NCBI RefSeq assembly: GCF_018130165.1 | Contig: NZ_JAFCLZ010000005.1 | Span: 248,001-312,000 of the forward strand | Reading direction: 5' to 3' | Source: Bradyrhizobium sp. JYMT SZCCT0180 | GTDB taxonomy: Bacteria > Pseudomonadota > Alphaproteobacteria > Rhizobiales > Xanthobacteraceae | Length of the DNA: 64,000 nucleotides | Part shown: positions 1 through 8,564 of the stretch, in pieces | Numbering within the stretch: the stretch's first letter is position 1 | Layout of the letters: each line of letters begins with the position of its first letter | Translations under genes and position numbers: made by a program | Notes under the pieces: model-generated | Database searches by the model: none | The model's input: the letters and a program-made list of their open reading frames with translations, nothing else | What the model was told of the DNA's origin: nothing

Positions 1-485
1 TCGCGGCGCTCCTGAACATGGGTAATCCCGTCTCCGCTCCACAATTGGAGGAACTTCAGAAGGGCGCGCAGTCCCGGGGCTGGCGCTTCAGGTTGTTCGA
101 CGTTCGCAAGCGCGAGGACATCGAGCAGGCCTTTGCTGCGCTCGACAACAGTTCCGACGCGATCATAGTGGGACTTGAGGCCCTGACCCAGGCGCACCGC
201 GGTCTGATCGCAGATCTTGCCGCAAAGAGTCGCCTGCCGGCAATCTACGGCGGCCGGGAGTTTATGGAAGCAGGCGGGCTGATCTTTTACGGACCGAGTT
301 TCCCTGACGTCTATCGTCGGGTAGCAACGTATGTTGACAAGATCCTGAAAGGAGCAAAGCCCGCCGATTTGCCTGTCGAGCAGCCAACCAAGTTCGAGAT
401 GATGATCAATCTCAAGGCCGCAAGGGCGATTGGGCTCGAGGTGCCGCTGTTTCTCCAGCAGCGCGCCGATGAAGTGATCGACTGA
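1..485 (+). CDS. ABC transporter substrate-binding protein, 3' part only
   Basis: The reading frame is open to the left window edge (codons from base 3), so the 5' part of this gene lies outside. The visible 155-160 residues match the C-terminal lobe of the PF04392 (ABC_sub_bind) family, periplasmic solute receptors common in Bradyrhizobium. Landmarks are the segment AAKSRLPAIYGGREF, then GGLIFYGPSFPDVYRR, and the family-typical ending with LPVEQPTKFEMMINLKAA followed by a short tail. It should be a periplasmic binding protein of an importer whose other genes lie to the left; the ligand cannot be read from sequence. It is convergent with the histidine kinase downstream. The family is a strong call, the substrate unknown. 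Confidence 0.8.
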   Translation, partial: AALLNMGNPVSAPQLEELQKGAQSRGWRFRLFDVRKREDIEQAFAALDNSSDAIIVGLEALTQAHRGLIADLAAKSRLPAIYGGREFMEAGGLIFYGPSFPDVYRRVATYVDKILKGAKPADLPVEQPTKFEMMINLKAARAIGLEVPLFLQQRADEVID

Positions 486-568
486 TTTCAAGCGGTGTCT
501 GCTTCCGGGCAACTTTGAGACACCCGCCTGTCCTGAGAATAAGGGAGCGCCTCCTCATTCCGAAGAAT

Positions 569-2158
569 TCACGATGCCAGCGCGGTCCGAAGCATCCGCG
601 CGAGATCGGAGCTGAGGTAAGGCTTCGGGAGTAGCAGCACGCCCGCATCGAGCCGGCCATGGTGGACGATGGCGTTCTCGGTATAGCCGGACGTATAAAG
701 CACCTTTAGTCCCGGACGGCGTTTCAGCGCCTCGGTCGCGAGCTGACGGCCGTTCAGTCCTCCGGGGATTATCACGTCGGTGAACAGCAGATCGATGCGT
801 TCGGGACGATCAATGATCGCCAGCGCCTCGGCGGCATTGCCAGCGGCCTGTGTGTGGTAGCCGAAACGGCTGATCTGGGCCACGACGTATTCGCGCACCA
901 GCGCGTCGTCCTCGACAATCAGGATGGATTCGTCGCCGTGTTCGTTCCCCGCGATGCCGGCCTCGGCAGCCAGCGCGACCGGGACACCCGCCGCCTGCGG
1001 AAGGTAAAGCTTCACGGTGGTGCCGTGGCCCTGTTCGCTGTAGATCTTGATATGCCCGTTCGACTGTTTGACGAAGCCGTAGACCATGCTGAGACCGAGC
1101 CCCGATCCCTTCCCGACCTCCTTGGTGGTGAAGAATGGCTCAAACACCTTGTCGAGCAGGCTACCGGGGATTCCCTCCCCTGTGTCGCTCACCGCGATCA
1201 TGACGTAGTTGCCCGGATTAACCTCGCTGTTCATGCTGGCGTAGTTCTCGTCGAGCACGATATTCTTGGTTTCGAGCGTCAGCTTGCCGCCGTTCGGCAT
1301 GGCGTCACGCGCATTCAGTGCAAGGTTCAGGATCGCAGTCGAGAGCTGGCTCGGATCAATCAGGGCCGGTGCGGAATCGTGCACCAGCATCGATTCGATT
1401 TCGATCTGCTCGCTGAGGGTCGGTCGTAGCAACCGCACTGCATCGATGACCAGGACGTTGACGTCGGTGTTGCGCGGCTGCAGCGGTTGGCGACGGGCGA
1501 AGGCCAGCAAATGCCGCGTCAGGTCGGCCCCCCTCGCTGCGGCGGCGCCAATCATATCGGTGATCTGCCCGAGATGCGGACGATCCTTGACCGCATCGCC
1601 GAGGATTTCGATGGTTCCGGTGATCACGGTCAGAATGTTGTTGAAGTCGTGCGCGACACCACCGGTGAGTTGGCCGATGGCTTCCATCTTCTGCGCTTGC
1701 CGGACCTGGGCCTCGCTCGCCTCTATCTCCTGAAAACGTCTGACCATGGCCTCGGCCTTGCGCCGTTGTCGGATTTCCTCCTCAAGTGCCGCATTGGCCT
1801 GTTGAAGCTGCCTGCGTGTCGGCAGCACCAGGATCCGCGGCAGCATCAGCAGCAGAGCCGCCGTGATCACGGCCGATATCAGCGCCAGGACGCCTTTGGT
1901 TACGGCCTCGATGCCGTAGGCCGGCACCCACAAAGTGAGGATCGACAGCAGACGGGTCACCCCGCAGAATGCGGCGAAGATGGCGAATGTCCAGAATACG
2001 CTGCGGAACATAACATCGCGGCGCCGCCACACGAAAAACCCGAGGACGAACGCGGTTGCAAAAAAGGCGCCGGCGAGCATGGCGTCGGAAACGACATTCA
2101 GCCAGATCAATTCCGGCTTCCACAGCAGGCACGCGCCATGTGGGGTGAGCGTCGACAT
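569..2158 (-). CDS. hybrid sensor histidine kinase with ethylene-receptor-like membrane domain
   Basis: A 529-residue membrane hybrid kinase. Residues about 15-110 form three hydrophobic helices resembling the N-terminal domain of plant ETR1 and cyanobacterial Etr1, with D25 and C65 at ETR1-equivalent positions. A coiled coil (about 115-157) leads to the HisKA H-box GGVAHDFNNILTV with H170. The HATPase domain shows the N-box (NLALNARDAMP, about 278-288), DTGEGI (325-330) and GSGLGLS (351-357). A C-terminal receiver domain (about 410-529) has the acidic pair VEDD and phospho-acceptor D461 (FTDVIIP). The His that pairs with C65 in ethylene receptors is replaced by R69, so copper/ethylene binding is doubtful. 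No response regulator is adjacent. Kinase architecture is certain; the signal is unknown. Confidence 0.9.
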   Translation of the reverse strand: MSTLTPHGACLLWKPELIWLNVVSDAMLAGAFFATAFVLGFFVWRRRDVMFRSVFWTFAIFAAFCGVTRLLSILTLWVPAYGIEAVTKGVLALISAVITAALLLMLPRILVLPTRRQLQQANAALEEEIRQRRKAEAMVRRFQEIEASEAQVRQAQKMEAIGQLTGGVAHDFNNILTVITGTIEILGDAVKDRPHLGQITDMIGAAAARGADLTRHLLAFARRQPLQPRNTDVNVLVIDAVRLLRPTLSEQIEIESMLVHDSAPALIDPSQLSTAILNLALNARDAMPNGGKLTLETKNIVLDENYASMNSEVNPGNYVMIAVSDTGEGIPGSLLDKVFEPFFTTKEVGKGSGLGLSMVYGFVKQSNGHIKIYSEQGHGTTVKLYLPQAAGVPVALAAEAGIAGNEHGDESILIVEDDALVREYVVAQISRFGYHTQAAGNAAEALAIIDRPERIDLLFTDVIIPGGLNGRQLATEALKRRPGLKVLYTSGYTENAIVHHGRLDAGVLLLPKPYLSSDLARMLRTALAS

Positions 2159-2571
2159 GTCCAGAATATCCTATTTGAGTTGAGACAATGTTAGAAAGCC
2201 CACTCGATAGACCTTTCTCAATTCCTGCCCACCCGCATCAGGGAAGGCGCGCCACCACGCGATGGCCGAGCCGCCGAGGAATCGCGCCGGTTCATGGCAA
2301 CTCTGTCCCGGGCTAACCGATATTCTCAATACCCAGAACGATAGCACGCAGGCGCTCTGCGGCGTGGGAGATAATCCGTGTTGCACCGCCCCCGCGGTCC
2401 CACCTTCCCTGTCCTGACCGGCGGATGATGTCGGGTATTTGGTACTTTTTCGGACCTGGAAGGCCTGACTGAAGATGATCCTTGCTGAGAGCAAAGCGGA
2501 CTTCCCGGTTGCGCAGTCAGGCTTCCGAGTTTGGACCCGTTGCGGACATCTTTGCGGACTGGCAACATCGC

Positions 2572-2976
2572 ATGATGGCAAACGATTGGCTTACCGACAT
2601 TGTCGTCGTGAATGAAAGTCGCGACGAGGCAACCGCTGGTGACATCTCCGTCTTTCGTAGCGCCGGTGAGGCTTGCATGTGGCTGGAGCATTGGTGGGTC
2701 GAGAACGGTGAGGGATTTGCATTCACGGCTGCGGGAGTTCGTCTCGCGCTTGGGGTAGACGAGCGAAATAGCAGGGTAATCGTCACGGGCCAGCAGGCCG
2801 CGCCGAACGGCACGGAGGTCGTCAAGGGCTGGCTTCGCGGCTATGCATCCGCAGTATTGGATGCACGGAGAACCAAGGCAGGAAAAGGGAAAGCTGTGCT
2901 CAGTCCGTCCGAGGAGCGCGGGCAACTTCCCACGTCCGTTGAGGGCCTAATCGCCTATGTCGGCTTTAACAGCTAA
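2572..2976 (+). CDS. small hypothetical protein
   Basis: A 134-residue protein if started at the tandem ATG codons at 2572/2575; a TTG at 2482 would add 30 residues but has no convincing ribosome site. I do not recognise a named family. The N-terminal half is acidic and aromatic (MMANDWLTDIVVVNES, WLEHWWVENGEGFAF) with no signal peptide or membrane segment, so it is probably cytoplasmic. Its 3' end overlaps by 11 bp the convergent DUF1127 gene. The coding call rests on a balanced amino-acid composition and the absence of a better frame on either strand. Confidence 0.5.
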   Translation: MMANDWLTDIVVVNESRDEATAGDISVFRSAGEACMWLEHWWVENGEGFAFTAAGVRLALGVDERNSRVIVTGQQAAPNGTEVVKGWLRGYASAVLDARRTKAGKGKAVLSPSEERGQLPTSVEGLIAYVGFNS

Positions 2977-3217
2977 CGTGGTCCCCTGTTGGCACCTTTG
3001 AGACATGGCGATCGGCCCTGACGACGTATTCGATCTCACCGCGCGTCATGCCGATATCCGTTAACGCCCGATCGCTCAGGCTGCACAATTCATCCTCCGA
3101 GCGTCCGCGTTGACGCCATTCTCGAAACACACCCCAACAGCTCCTGAGGGAGCTGATGATGCGCGACGTAGAGTCGGTCGTGTGTCCCAATCCGCCTGCA
3201 CTATGGGTCATGCTCAT
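2966..3217 (-). CDS. DUF1127 domain protein
   Basis: An approximately 83-residue protein (start ATG 3217 preferred; an upstream frame start at 3286 is possible). The C-terminal part carries the DUF1127 (YjiS-like) signature: a hydrophobic-basic helix ending FREWRQRGRSEDELCSLSDR followed by ALTDIGMTRGEIEYVV. In Agrobacterium and Rhodobacter small DUF1127 proteins bind RNA or affect phosphate and sRNA metabolism; that role is known for other members and only inferred here. The gene is divergent from the winged-helix regulator at 3384. Confidence 0.75.
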   Translation of the reverse strand: MSMTHSAGGLGHTTDSTSRIISSLRSCWGVFREWRQRGRSEDELCSLSDRALTDIGMTRGEIEYVVRADRHVSKVPTGDHVSC

Positions 3218-3383
3218 TTCGGTATCTCCCGGGGCAGGTGTTACCCCAGGAGAGGATGCCAAGGCGGGGCACGGGCCGCTTAACATTGGGCTTACATTTA
3301 CCTCACCAGCGGCTTACTCTTTGCGCTCTAGCGGTGCCGGAGCTCCCGATTGACGATGGGAGCTGTCCCAAGGGAATGGCAGT

Positions 3384-4955
3384 TTGCGCTATCTTTTCGG
3401 GGAATTCGCATTTGACACTGACCGGCGCGAGCTATGGCGCGGGGCGGACGTCGTCGCCATCGCGCCCCAGGTATTCGACCTGCTCGACTACCTGATCCGC
3501 AACAGGGAGCGCGTCGTCAGCAAGGATGACCTCATCAGCGCGATCTGGAACGGGCGAATCGTATCCGATGCGGCACTGACGACCCGCCTGAATATCGCCC
3601 GCGGCCTGATCGGCGATACCGGGCATGAACAACGCCTCATCAAGACCCTGCCGCGCAAGGGCTTCCGTTTTGTCGGTCCCGTGCTGGAAACGCAGCCGCG
3701 CGCAGGCGGAGCAGTTGCCGACATCCCGGCAGCGCCGTCGAAGGCCGCTCTTGCGCTTCCCGACAAGCCCTCCATCGCCGTGCTGCCGTTCCAGAACATG
3801 AGCGGCGACCCGGCGCAGGAATACTTCGCCGACGGCATGGCCGAAGACATACTGACCGGGCTTTCACGGCACCGCTGGCTGTTCGTAATCGCTCGTAACT
3901 CAAGCTTCACATACAAAGGTCGTGCCGTGGATGTGCGCCAGGTCGGGCGCGAGCTCGGCGTACGGTATGTGCTGGAGGGGAGCGTCAGGCGAGTCAGCAG
4001 CCGCGTCCGCTTCACTGCGCAGCTCGTCGATACGGCCACCGGCAACTATGTGTGGGGCGAAAAGTACGACGGCGAAGCGGAAGACTTGTTCGACTTGCAG
4101 GACCGGATCACCGAGGCGGTCGTGGGCATTCTGGAACCCACGATTCAGCTTGCTGAAATCGAGCGCACACGGCGAAAGCGGCCCGAGAATTTGGGCGCCT
4201 ACGACTACTACCTGCGCGCCCTGGCGTTGACTGACGCATTCACGCGTGACGCCGTTCAGGCCATGCTGAGCAGCTGCCTCCAGGCGATCATACTCGATCC
4301 GACGTTTAGTCCGGCCTACGCCCTGGCGGCACGCACTTACATACAGACGTATACGCAAGGTTGGACTGTTGACGAGGCGAGAGAACGTGCCGAGGTCCTC
4401 GATCTCGTCGAACGTGGGCTTCGCGCTGACCGCCTCGATCCGGTCATGCTCGGCACTGCCGGTCATTGCTTTGCCTGGTTCGCTCATGACCTTGCGAAAG
4501 GCATCGCCTACATCGACGAGGCGCTGTCCGTAAACCCAAACCACGCGCACGCCTACCTGCAAAGCGGCATTGTCAGAACACGGGCTGACGATACCGAACT
4601 TGCCATCAAGCACCTCAACCATGCGAGACGCCTCAGCCCGCGGGATTCCCGTGGTTACGCGATCTTTCAGGCGTTGGCGGTGGCACACCATGTCGGTGGA
4701 AACCTCGAAACGGCACATGACTGGGCCCATCGAGCCGTGCAGCACAATCCGAACTATGTGCCCGGTTGGGCCGCTCTTGCTTCGAGCGCAGCCTCGACTG
4801 GCAGAGACGCAGAAGCGAAGATGGCCGCGGAAACGCTGCTCGGGCTCGATCCGCAATTCTCAATAAGCCGGCACATTCGCCGCTATCCGATCAGCAGGCG
4901 CGAGAAGTTCGAGCCTTATTACGAAGGGCTTCGCCGCGCCGGCGTTCCTGATTAG
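3384..4955 (+). CDS. winged-helix / TolB-like / TPR regulatory protein
   Basis: A 523-residue cytoplasmic protein with three parts. Residues 1-100 are an OmpR/CadC-type winged helix (FDLLDYLIRNRERVVSKDDL, LIKTLPRKGFRFVGPVLE). Residues about 130-250 are the TolB-like segment seen in class III adenylate cyclases and CadC-like regulators (PSIAVLPFQNMSGDPAQEYF, GMAEDILTGLSR). Residues about 270-515 are TPR-like helical repeats. No transmembrane helix separates the DNA-binding and sensor parts, unlike CadC. The start is a TTG at 3384 preceded by AAGGGA at 3370-3375 with 8-base spacing; no in-frame ATG fits. Such proteins are abundant in Bradyrhizobium and their targets are unknown. Confidence 0.8.
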   Translation: MRYLFGEFAFDTDRRELWRGADVVAIAPQVFDLLDYLIRNRERVVSKDDLISAIWNGRIVSDAALTTRLNIARGLIGDTGHEQRLIKTLPRKGFRFVGPVLETQPRAGGAVADIPAAPSKAALALPDKPSIAVLPFQNMSGDPAQEYFADGMAEDILTGLSRHRWLFVIARNSSFTYKGRAVDVRQVGRELGVRYVLEGSVRRVSSRVRFTAQLVDTATGNYVWGEKYDGEAEDLFDLQDRITEAVVGILEPTIQLAEIERTRRKRPENLGAYDYYLRALALTDAFTRDAVQAMLSSCLQAIILDPTFSPAYALAARTYIQTYTQGWTVDEARERAEVLDLVERGLRADRLDPVMLGTAGHCFAWFAHDLAKGIAYIDEALSVNPNHAHAYLQSGIVRTRADDTELAIKHLNHARRLSPRDSRGYAIFQALAVAHHVGGNLETAHDWAHRAVQHNPNYVPGWAALASSAASTGRDAEAKMAAETLLGLDPQFSISRHIRRYPISRREKFEPYYEGLRRAGVPD

Positions 4956-5112
4956 TGCGCAATCGCAAGTGTGCCACAGTTGTCGGGATAGAAGCGCGCC
5001 CCCGTAGTTCCCCGGGTTAGTCACCTTAAGCGACATTGCCTATAAGACGTTCGCGAACAGCTGGGGGATGGACTTCGGTCATCACACCGATGTCCAAGGG
5101 GTTGTTTGATCG

Positions 5113-5145
5113 CGAGGCCCGGACTCCTAGGCACTCCGGGCCTCG
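5113..5145. terminator. hairpin between convergent genes
   Basis: A perfect 11-bp stem (CGAGGCCCGGA / TCCGGGCCTCG) with an 11-nt loop lies between the regulator ending at 4955 and the convergent DUF4239 gene ending at 5175. The T-tract is short (TTTGAT), so it is a plausible but weak terminator for either strand. The flanking GTTTGATC is repeated on both sides of the stem. Confidence 0.45.
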
Positions 5146-5174
5146 TTTGATCTCCCGCTCGCAGAATACAGCGC

Positions 5175-5963
5175 TCACCGGCCCGTCGACGCATCCGGCA
5201 TGATCTGCAGTAGCGGCTCCGGTCCGACTGAAATTTGACCGGTGAATGGCCGGTCGTGGGCGGCGATCAGTAACACCGAGGCGGCGACGCCGGTCGCGAA
5301 CAGCGCCATCGCAATCCCCGATGCCAGCCGGTTGCCGCAGTGAACGAGCGCGATCACGAAGAGTTCGCAAATCGCCTGCAAATACAGGCTCCACCATTTC
5401 ACCGGATTGACTTCCGCCTGGCTGATGATGATCCGCTGCCGGCGCGCATCCAGCGCTACTCCCAATGCGCTGATGATCTCGCGCTGCGCCGTCTGCTGAC
5501 CCGCCCCCTGCGGCGACATCGAGACAACGAGTTGCAGCGCCTCGGTGAGAGCGGGAGGAGCCGGCCTCAGCGAGGCTGTCTGCCCTGCCATCATCGGCCA
5601 TTCAACCTTGGCGGTTTGCTCGATATAGCCGCGAACGAGATCGCGCACCCGGCCCTCCTGTTCGGGCGGCAGGCCGGCGGCGAGCAGCACGGTGGCCCGC
5701 AACGCGCTGGCTTCACGGCTCACCGCCGCACTGGCGCGATCATTGTCGCTCCAGACCTGGGCGGCGGTGAAGGCGACGAACAGGCCGAAGATGATACCCA
5801 GCACCGGCAGCATGCCCGGCGAAATCGCCTGGAATGATTTTGCGCGTTCTCCCGTCGCGAGTGCGGCAACCGCTGCGAAGATCATGATGGCAAGCAGATA
5901 GGTGAATGCGAAGATCGAAAGCGCCATCACTGGCACAGGCAGATTGTGCAACCAGTCGCTCAT
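5175..5963 (-). CDS. DUF4239 (bestrophin-like) membrane protein
   Basis: A 262-residue integral membrane protein (start ATG 5963; a longer frame to 6002 has a basic, non-family N-terminus). Two N-terminal hydrophobic helices (PVMALSIFAFTYLLAIMIF and GMLPVLGIIFGLFVAFTAAQ) are followed by a soluble region with ASREASALRATVLLA-type sequence, then two C-terminal helices. This pattern is typical of PF14023 (DUF4239). Function is unknown; homologues are often called bestrophin-like. It is followed on the opposite strand by the selenium-binding-protein gene, about 350 bp away. Confidence 0.75.
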   Translation of the reverse strand: MSDWLHNLPVPVMALSIFAFTYLLAIMIFAAVAALATGERAKSFQAISPGMLPVLGIIFGLFVAFTAAQVWSDNDRASAAVSREASALRATVLLAAGLPPEQEGRVRDLVRGYIEQTAKVEWPMMAGQTASLRPAPPALTEALQLVVSMSPQGAGQQTAQREIISALGVALDARRQRIIISQAEVNPVKWWSLYLQAICELFVIALVHCGNRLASGIAMALFATGVAASVLLIAAHDRPFTGQISVGPEPLLQIMPDASTGR

Positions 5964-6314
5964 TACGCTCCCCGCCCCGTGCCTGGATCCAACCCGACGC
6001 AATTATGTGAAATTCCCGCCCTATCCGCAATCACCGCATCTCGTTCAACAAACCCATCAGCATCGCGCTCTCCCTGACGTTGAGTGCCGCCGGCATTTGT
6101 CTCGAGACGGCGGGCGCGTGCGGTGCGGCCTTCCCGGCAGCCGCGGGATCGGAGCCCGGATCGTTTCTTTCACCTGATGGCATTGAGGTGTATGATCACA
6201 TCAAGCGAACCCCGCCGGCGGCACAGTCAAGAGGACTTAAACGGGCCGGGTTAGTTCTGCTGCATGCCGCTGAGCCATGTTGGTACCCACCAAGGCAAAC
6301 AGGGAGGCAGTACG
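5964..6314. other. intergenic region upstream of the SBP56-like gene
   Basis: A divergent spacer of about 350 bp between the DUF4239 gene and the selenium-binding-protein gene. It should hold promoters for both directions. I saw no convincing -35/-10 pair, palindromic operator or small gene. A plus-strand frame through it (from 6080) has arbitrary composition and runs into the real gene in the wrong frame. Confidence 0.4.
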
Positions 6315-7715
6315 ATGACGATGAGGCCAGACCCCACGTTTCACGCGTCGCCGAAGCTTGCGATGGAAGCTCCGCCAGAGAGCTACGCCTACACCTTGCT
6401 GCTCAGCCCGGACTTTTCAAAGCCCGACGCGCTTGCCGTGATCGACGCCAAGCCCGGCTCTTCGCGTTACGGCCAGATCGTCCACACCGTGACGATGCCC
6501 AACAAGGGCGACGAGTTTCACCATTTCGGATGGAACGCCTGCTCATCGGCCTTGTCACCGCTCACCGGGCACGCCTTCCTCGAGCGCCGCTACCTCATCA
6601 TCCCCGGTATGCGGTCCTCCCGGATCTACATCGTCGATACCAAACCAGATCCCACCCAGGCGAAGATTCACAAGATCATCGAGCCCGAAGAGGTCTTCAA
6701 GAAGACCGGGTACTCCCGGCCGCACACGATCCATTGCGGGCCGGATGGCATCTACGTTTCTACGCTCGGCGGCGGCGGCAAGGACGGTACCGATGGACCG
6801 CCCGGCATCTTCATCATGGATTGCGAGACATTCGAAGTGCTCGGACGGTGGGAGATCGATCGCGGTCCTCAAGAGAAGCACTATGATTTCTGGTGGAACC
6901 TGCCGCGCGATTACATGGTGAGCAGCGAGTGGGCGCTGCCGCCGCAGTTCGAGAACGGGATCGTGCCGGAGGATCTGCTCTCGAACAAGTACGGCCATCG
7001 GATCCACTTCTGGGACCTGCGGGCCCGGCGAAACGTCCAGACCATCGACCTCGGCGCCAACCACCAAATGGCGCTGGAGGTGCGTCCGGCGCATGATCCC
7101 GTCAAGGAGTACGGGTTCCTGGGCGTCGTGGTCGACACCACGAACCTGGAAGGCTCGATCTGGACCTGGTGGCGCGATGGCGGAAAATTTCACATCGAGA
7201 AGACGGCGACGATTCCGCCCGAGCCCGCGTCGAAGGACCAGTTGCCGCCGCTTCTGCAGGGCTTTGGCGCCGTGCCGCCGCTGGTGTCCGACATCGACCT
7301 GTCGATGGACGACAAGTTTCTCTACGTCGCCTGCTGGGGCACCGGCGAGATGCGTCAATACAATGTCAGTGATCCCAGAAAGCCCGAGCTTGCCGGATCG
7401 GTCCATATCGGGGGCATCGCACGCCGCACGCCTCATCCGAACGGCAAGGCTTATGCCGGCGGACCGCAGATGGTCGAGATCAGCCGCGACGGCAAACGCG
7501 TCTACTGGACCAACTCGCTCTACTCGACCTGGGACGACCAATTCTATCCGCAGGGCATTCCGGGCGTCGAGGTGATGGCCAATGCAAACCCGAAGGGCGG
7601 CCTCGAACTGGCAAAGGACTATTGCGTGAGCTTCCCCGACGGATACCGCGCGCATCAGATCAGGCTCGATGGTGGAGACTGTTCGACCGATTCATTCTGC
7701 TATCCGTCGGCTTGA
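6315..7715 (+). CDS. selenium-binding protein SBP56 family / methanethiol oxidase homologue
   Basis: A 466-residue member of PF05694. Characterised relatives (human SELENBP1, Hyphomicrobium MtoX) are copper-dependent methanethiol oxidases producing formaldehyde, H2S and H2O2. Seen here are HHFGWNACSS, matching the HHSGWNTCSS region that carries human Cys57, and RPHTIHCGPDGIYVSTLG, EWALPPQFENG and PHPNGKAYAGGPQMVEIS, typical of this beta-propeller fold. The N-terminus (MTMRPDPTFHASPK) shows no signal peptide, unlike periplasmic MtoX, so a cytoplasmic location is likely. Start ATG 6315 follows AGGGAGG at 6301. No SCO1, MauG or cytochrome partner is adjacent; instead an overlapping membrane-protein gene follows. 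Confidence 0.88.
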   Translation: MTMRPDPTFHASPKLAMEAPPESYAYTLLLSPDFSKPDALAVIDAKPGSSRYGQIVHTVTMPNKGDEFHHFGWNACSSALSPLTGHAFLERRYLIIPGMRSSRIYIVDTKPDPTQAKIHKIIEPEEVFKKTGYSRPHTIHCGPDGIYVSTLGGGGKDGTDGPPGIFIMDCETFEVLGRWEIDRGPQEKHYDFWWNLPRDYMVSSEWALPPQFENGIVPEDLLSNKYGHRIHFWDLRARRNVQTIDLGANHQMALEVRPAHDPVKEYGFLGVVVDTTNLEGSIWTWWRDGGKFHIEKTATIPPEPASKDQLPPLLQGFGAVPPLVSDIDLSMDDKFLYVACWGTGEMRQYNVSDPRKPELAGSVHIGGIARRTPHPNGKAYAGGPQMVEISRDGKRVYWTNSLYSTWDDQFYPQGIPGVEVMANANPKGGLELAKDYCVSFPDGYRAHQIRLDGGDCSTDSFCYPSA

Positions 7716-7717
7716 AT

Positions 7718-8386
7718 GTGAGCACGGCGGATTGGACACCGGCTTGGCTCTGGCTGGCTGTCATCGCGAGCGGCCTCTACCACGGCGTAAATCCGGGAAT
7801 GGGATGGCCGCTCGCTGTATCCGCCGGATTGATGGAACGGACGACGCGTGCCCTCGGCGCCGCGCTGGTGCCGCTGACGGCCGGCCATCTGCTGGCGATG
7901 CTGCTGGTGCTCTTACCCTTCGCGCTGCTGGTCACCCTCGTCGAATGGCAGCGCCAGATCCAGATCGGCGCCAGCTTCCTTGTCATCGCGTTCGGTATCT
8001 TCCGCCTTGCCGATCGGCGCCATCCAAGAGCGTTGGCGCGGATACGGCCGACGCAACTGGGGCTGTGGTCCTTTGCCGTGGCAATCGCGCACGGCGCGGG
8101 GCTGATGCTGGTGCCGATCTATCTCGGGCTCTGCCGGGAGGCCGACCTCGACAAAGGCCACGAGGCGGCTTTGAGCCTCATCAATGCCAATATCGGTATG
8201 GCCGGGCTGGTCGCCGTCGTCCACGCCATCGCGATGATTGCCGCCGGCGGATTCCTGGCGTGGCTGGTGTACCGTTATCTCGGCCTCAAATTCGTATCGC
8301 GGAGCTGGTTCAATCTGGATACGTCATGGGCAATCAGCCTCATCCTGGTCGGAGCTGTTGCACTGGTGCTCAGCCTAGCGGAGTAG
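7718..8386 (+). CDS. polytopic membrane protein coupled to the SBP56-like gene
   Basis: About 222 residues with five to six predicted hydrophobic helices. The frame starts at GTG 7718, or at TTG 7712 overlapping the stop codon of the preceding gene at 7713-7715, so translation is likely coupled. Conserved-looking motifs are GLYHGVNPGMGW near the N-terminus, TAGHLLAMLLVLLP, and AIAHGAGLMLVPIYLGLC. Histidine-containing membrane motifs suggest metal handling, but it lacks the HX4DH nickel/cobalt permease signature. I do not recognise a named family; a role with the copper enzyme upstream is inference from overlap only. Confidence 0.7.
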   Translation: MSTADWTPAWLWLAVIASGLYHGVNPGMGWPLAVSAGLMERTTRALGAALVPLTAGHLLAMLLVLLPFALLVTLVEWQRQIQIGASFLVIAFGIFRLADRRHPRALARIRPTQLGLWSFAVAIAHGAGLMLVPIYLGLCREADLDKGHEAALSLINANIGMAGLVAVVHAIAMIAAGGFLAWLVYRYLGLKFVSRSWFNLDTSWAISLILVGAVALVLSLAE

Positions 8387-8462
8387 CGCGAACGCTGCGC
8401 GATGATGCGGCGTGACCGCGATTCACACTGAGCAGAACAAGCGCCCGCGTCACCGCAGCAGG

Positions 8463-8557
8463 CGTAGGGTGGGCAAAGCGAAGCGTGCCCACCAATTCAA
8501 ACCAGCGACTGGGATAGATGGTGGGCACGGCGCAATTGCGCCTTTGCCCACCCTACG
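8463..8557. repeat. palindromic intergenic repeat, GTAGGGTGGGCAAAG family, copy 1
   Basis: Outer 16-nt arms CGTAGGGTGGGCAAAG (8463-8478) and CTTTGCCCACCCTACG (8542-8557) are perfect inverted repeats enclosing a second inverted pair around CGTGCCCACCA/TGGTGGGCACG. A second copy is at 52815-52901. It lies between the convergent ends of the membrane protein and the MarR gene. Confidence 0.85.
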
Positions 8558-8564
8558 ATTCGCG

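Noticed and set aside
4340..4365. GTATAC-containing stretch inside the TPR regulator as a third nic-type operator
   Set aside because: Only the central GTATAC matches; the GTTY/RAAC arms are absent and the site lies in coding sequence.
6080..6886. 268-residue plus-strand frame overlapping the SBP56-like gene
   Set aside because: It is in the wrong frame across a recognised gene and has arbitrary Arg/His-rich sequence.
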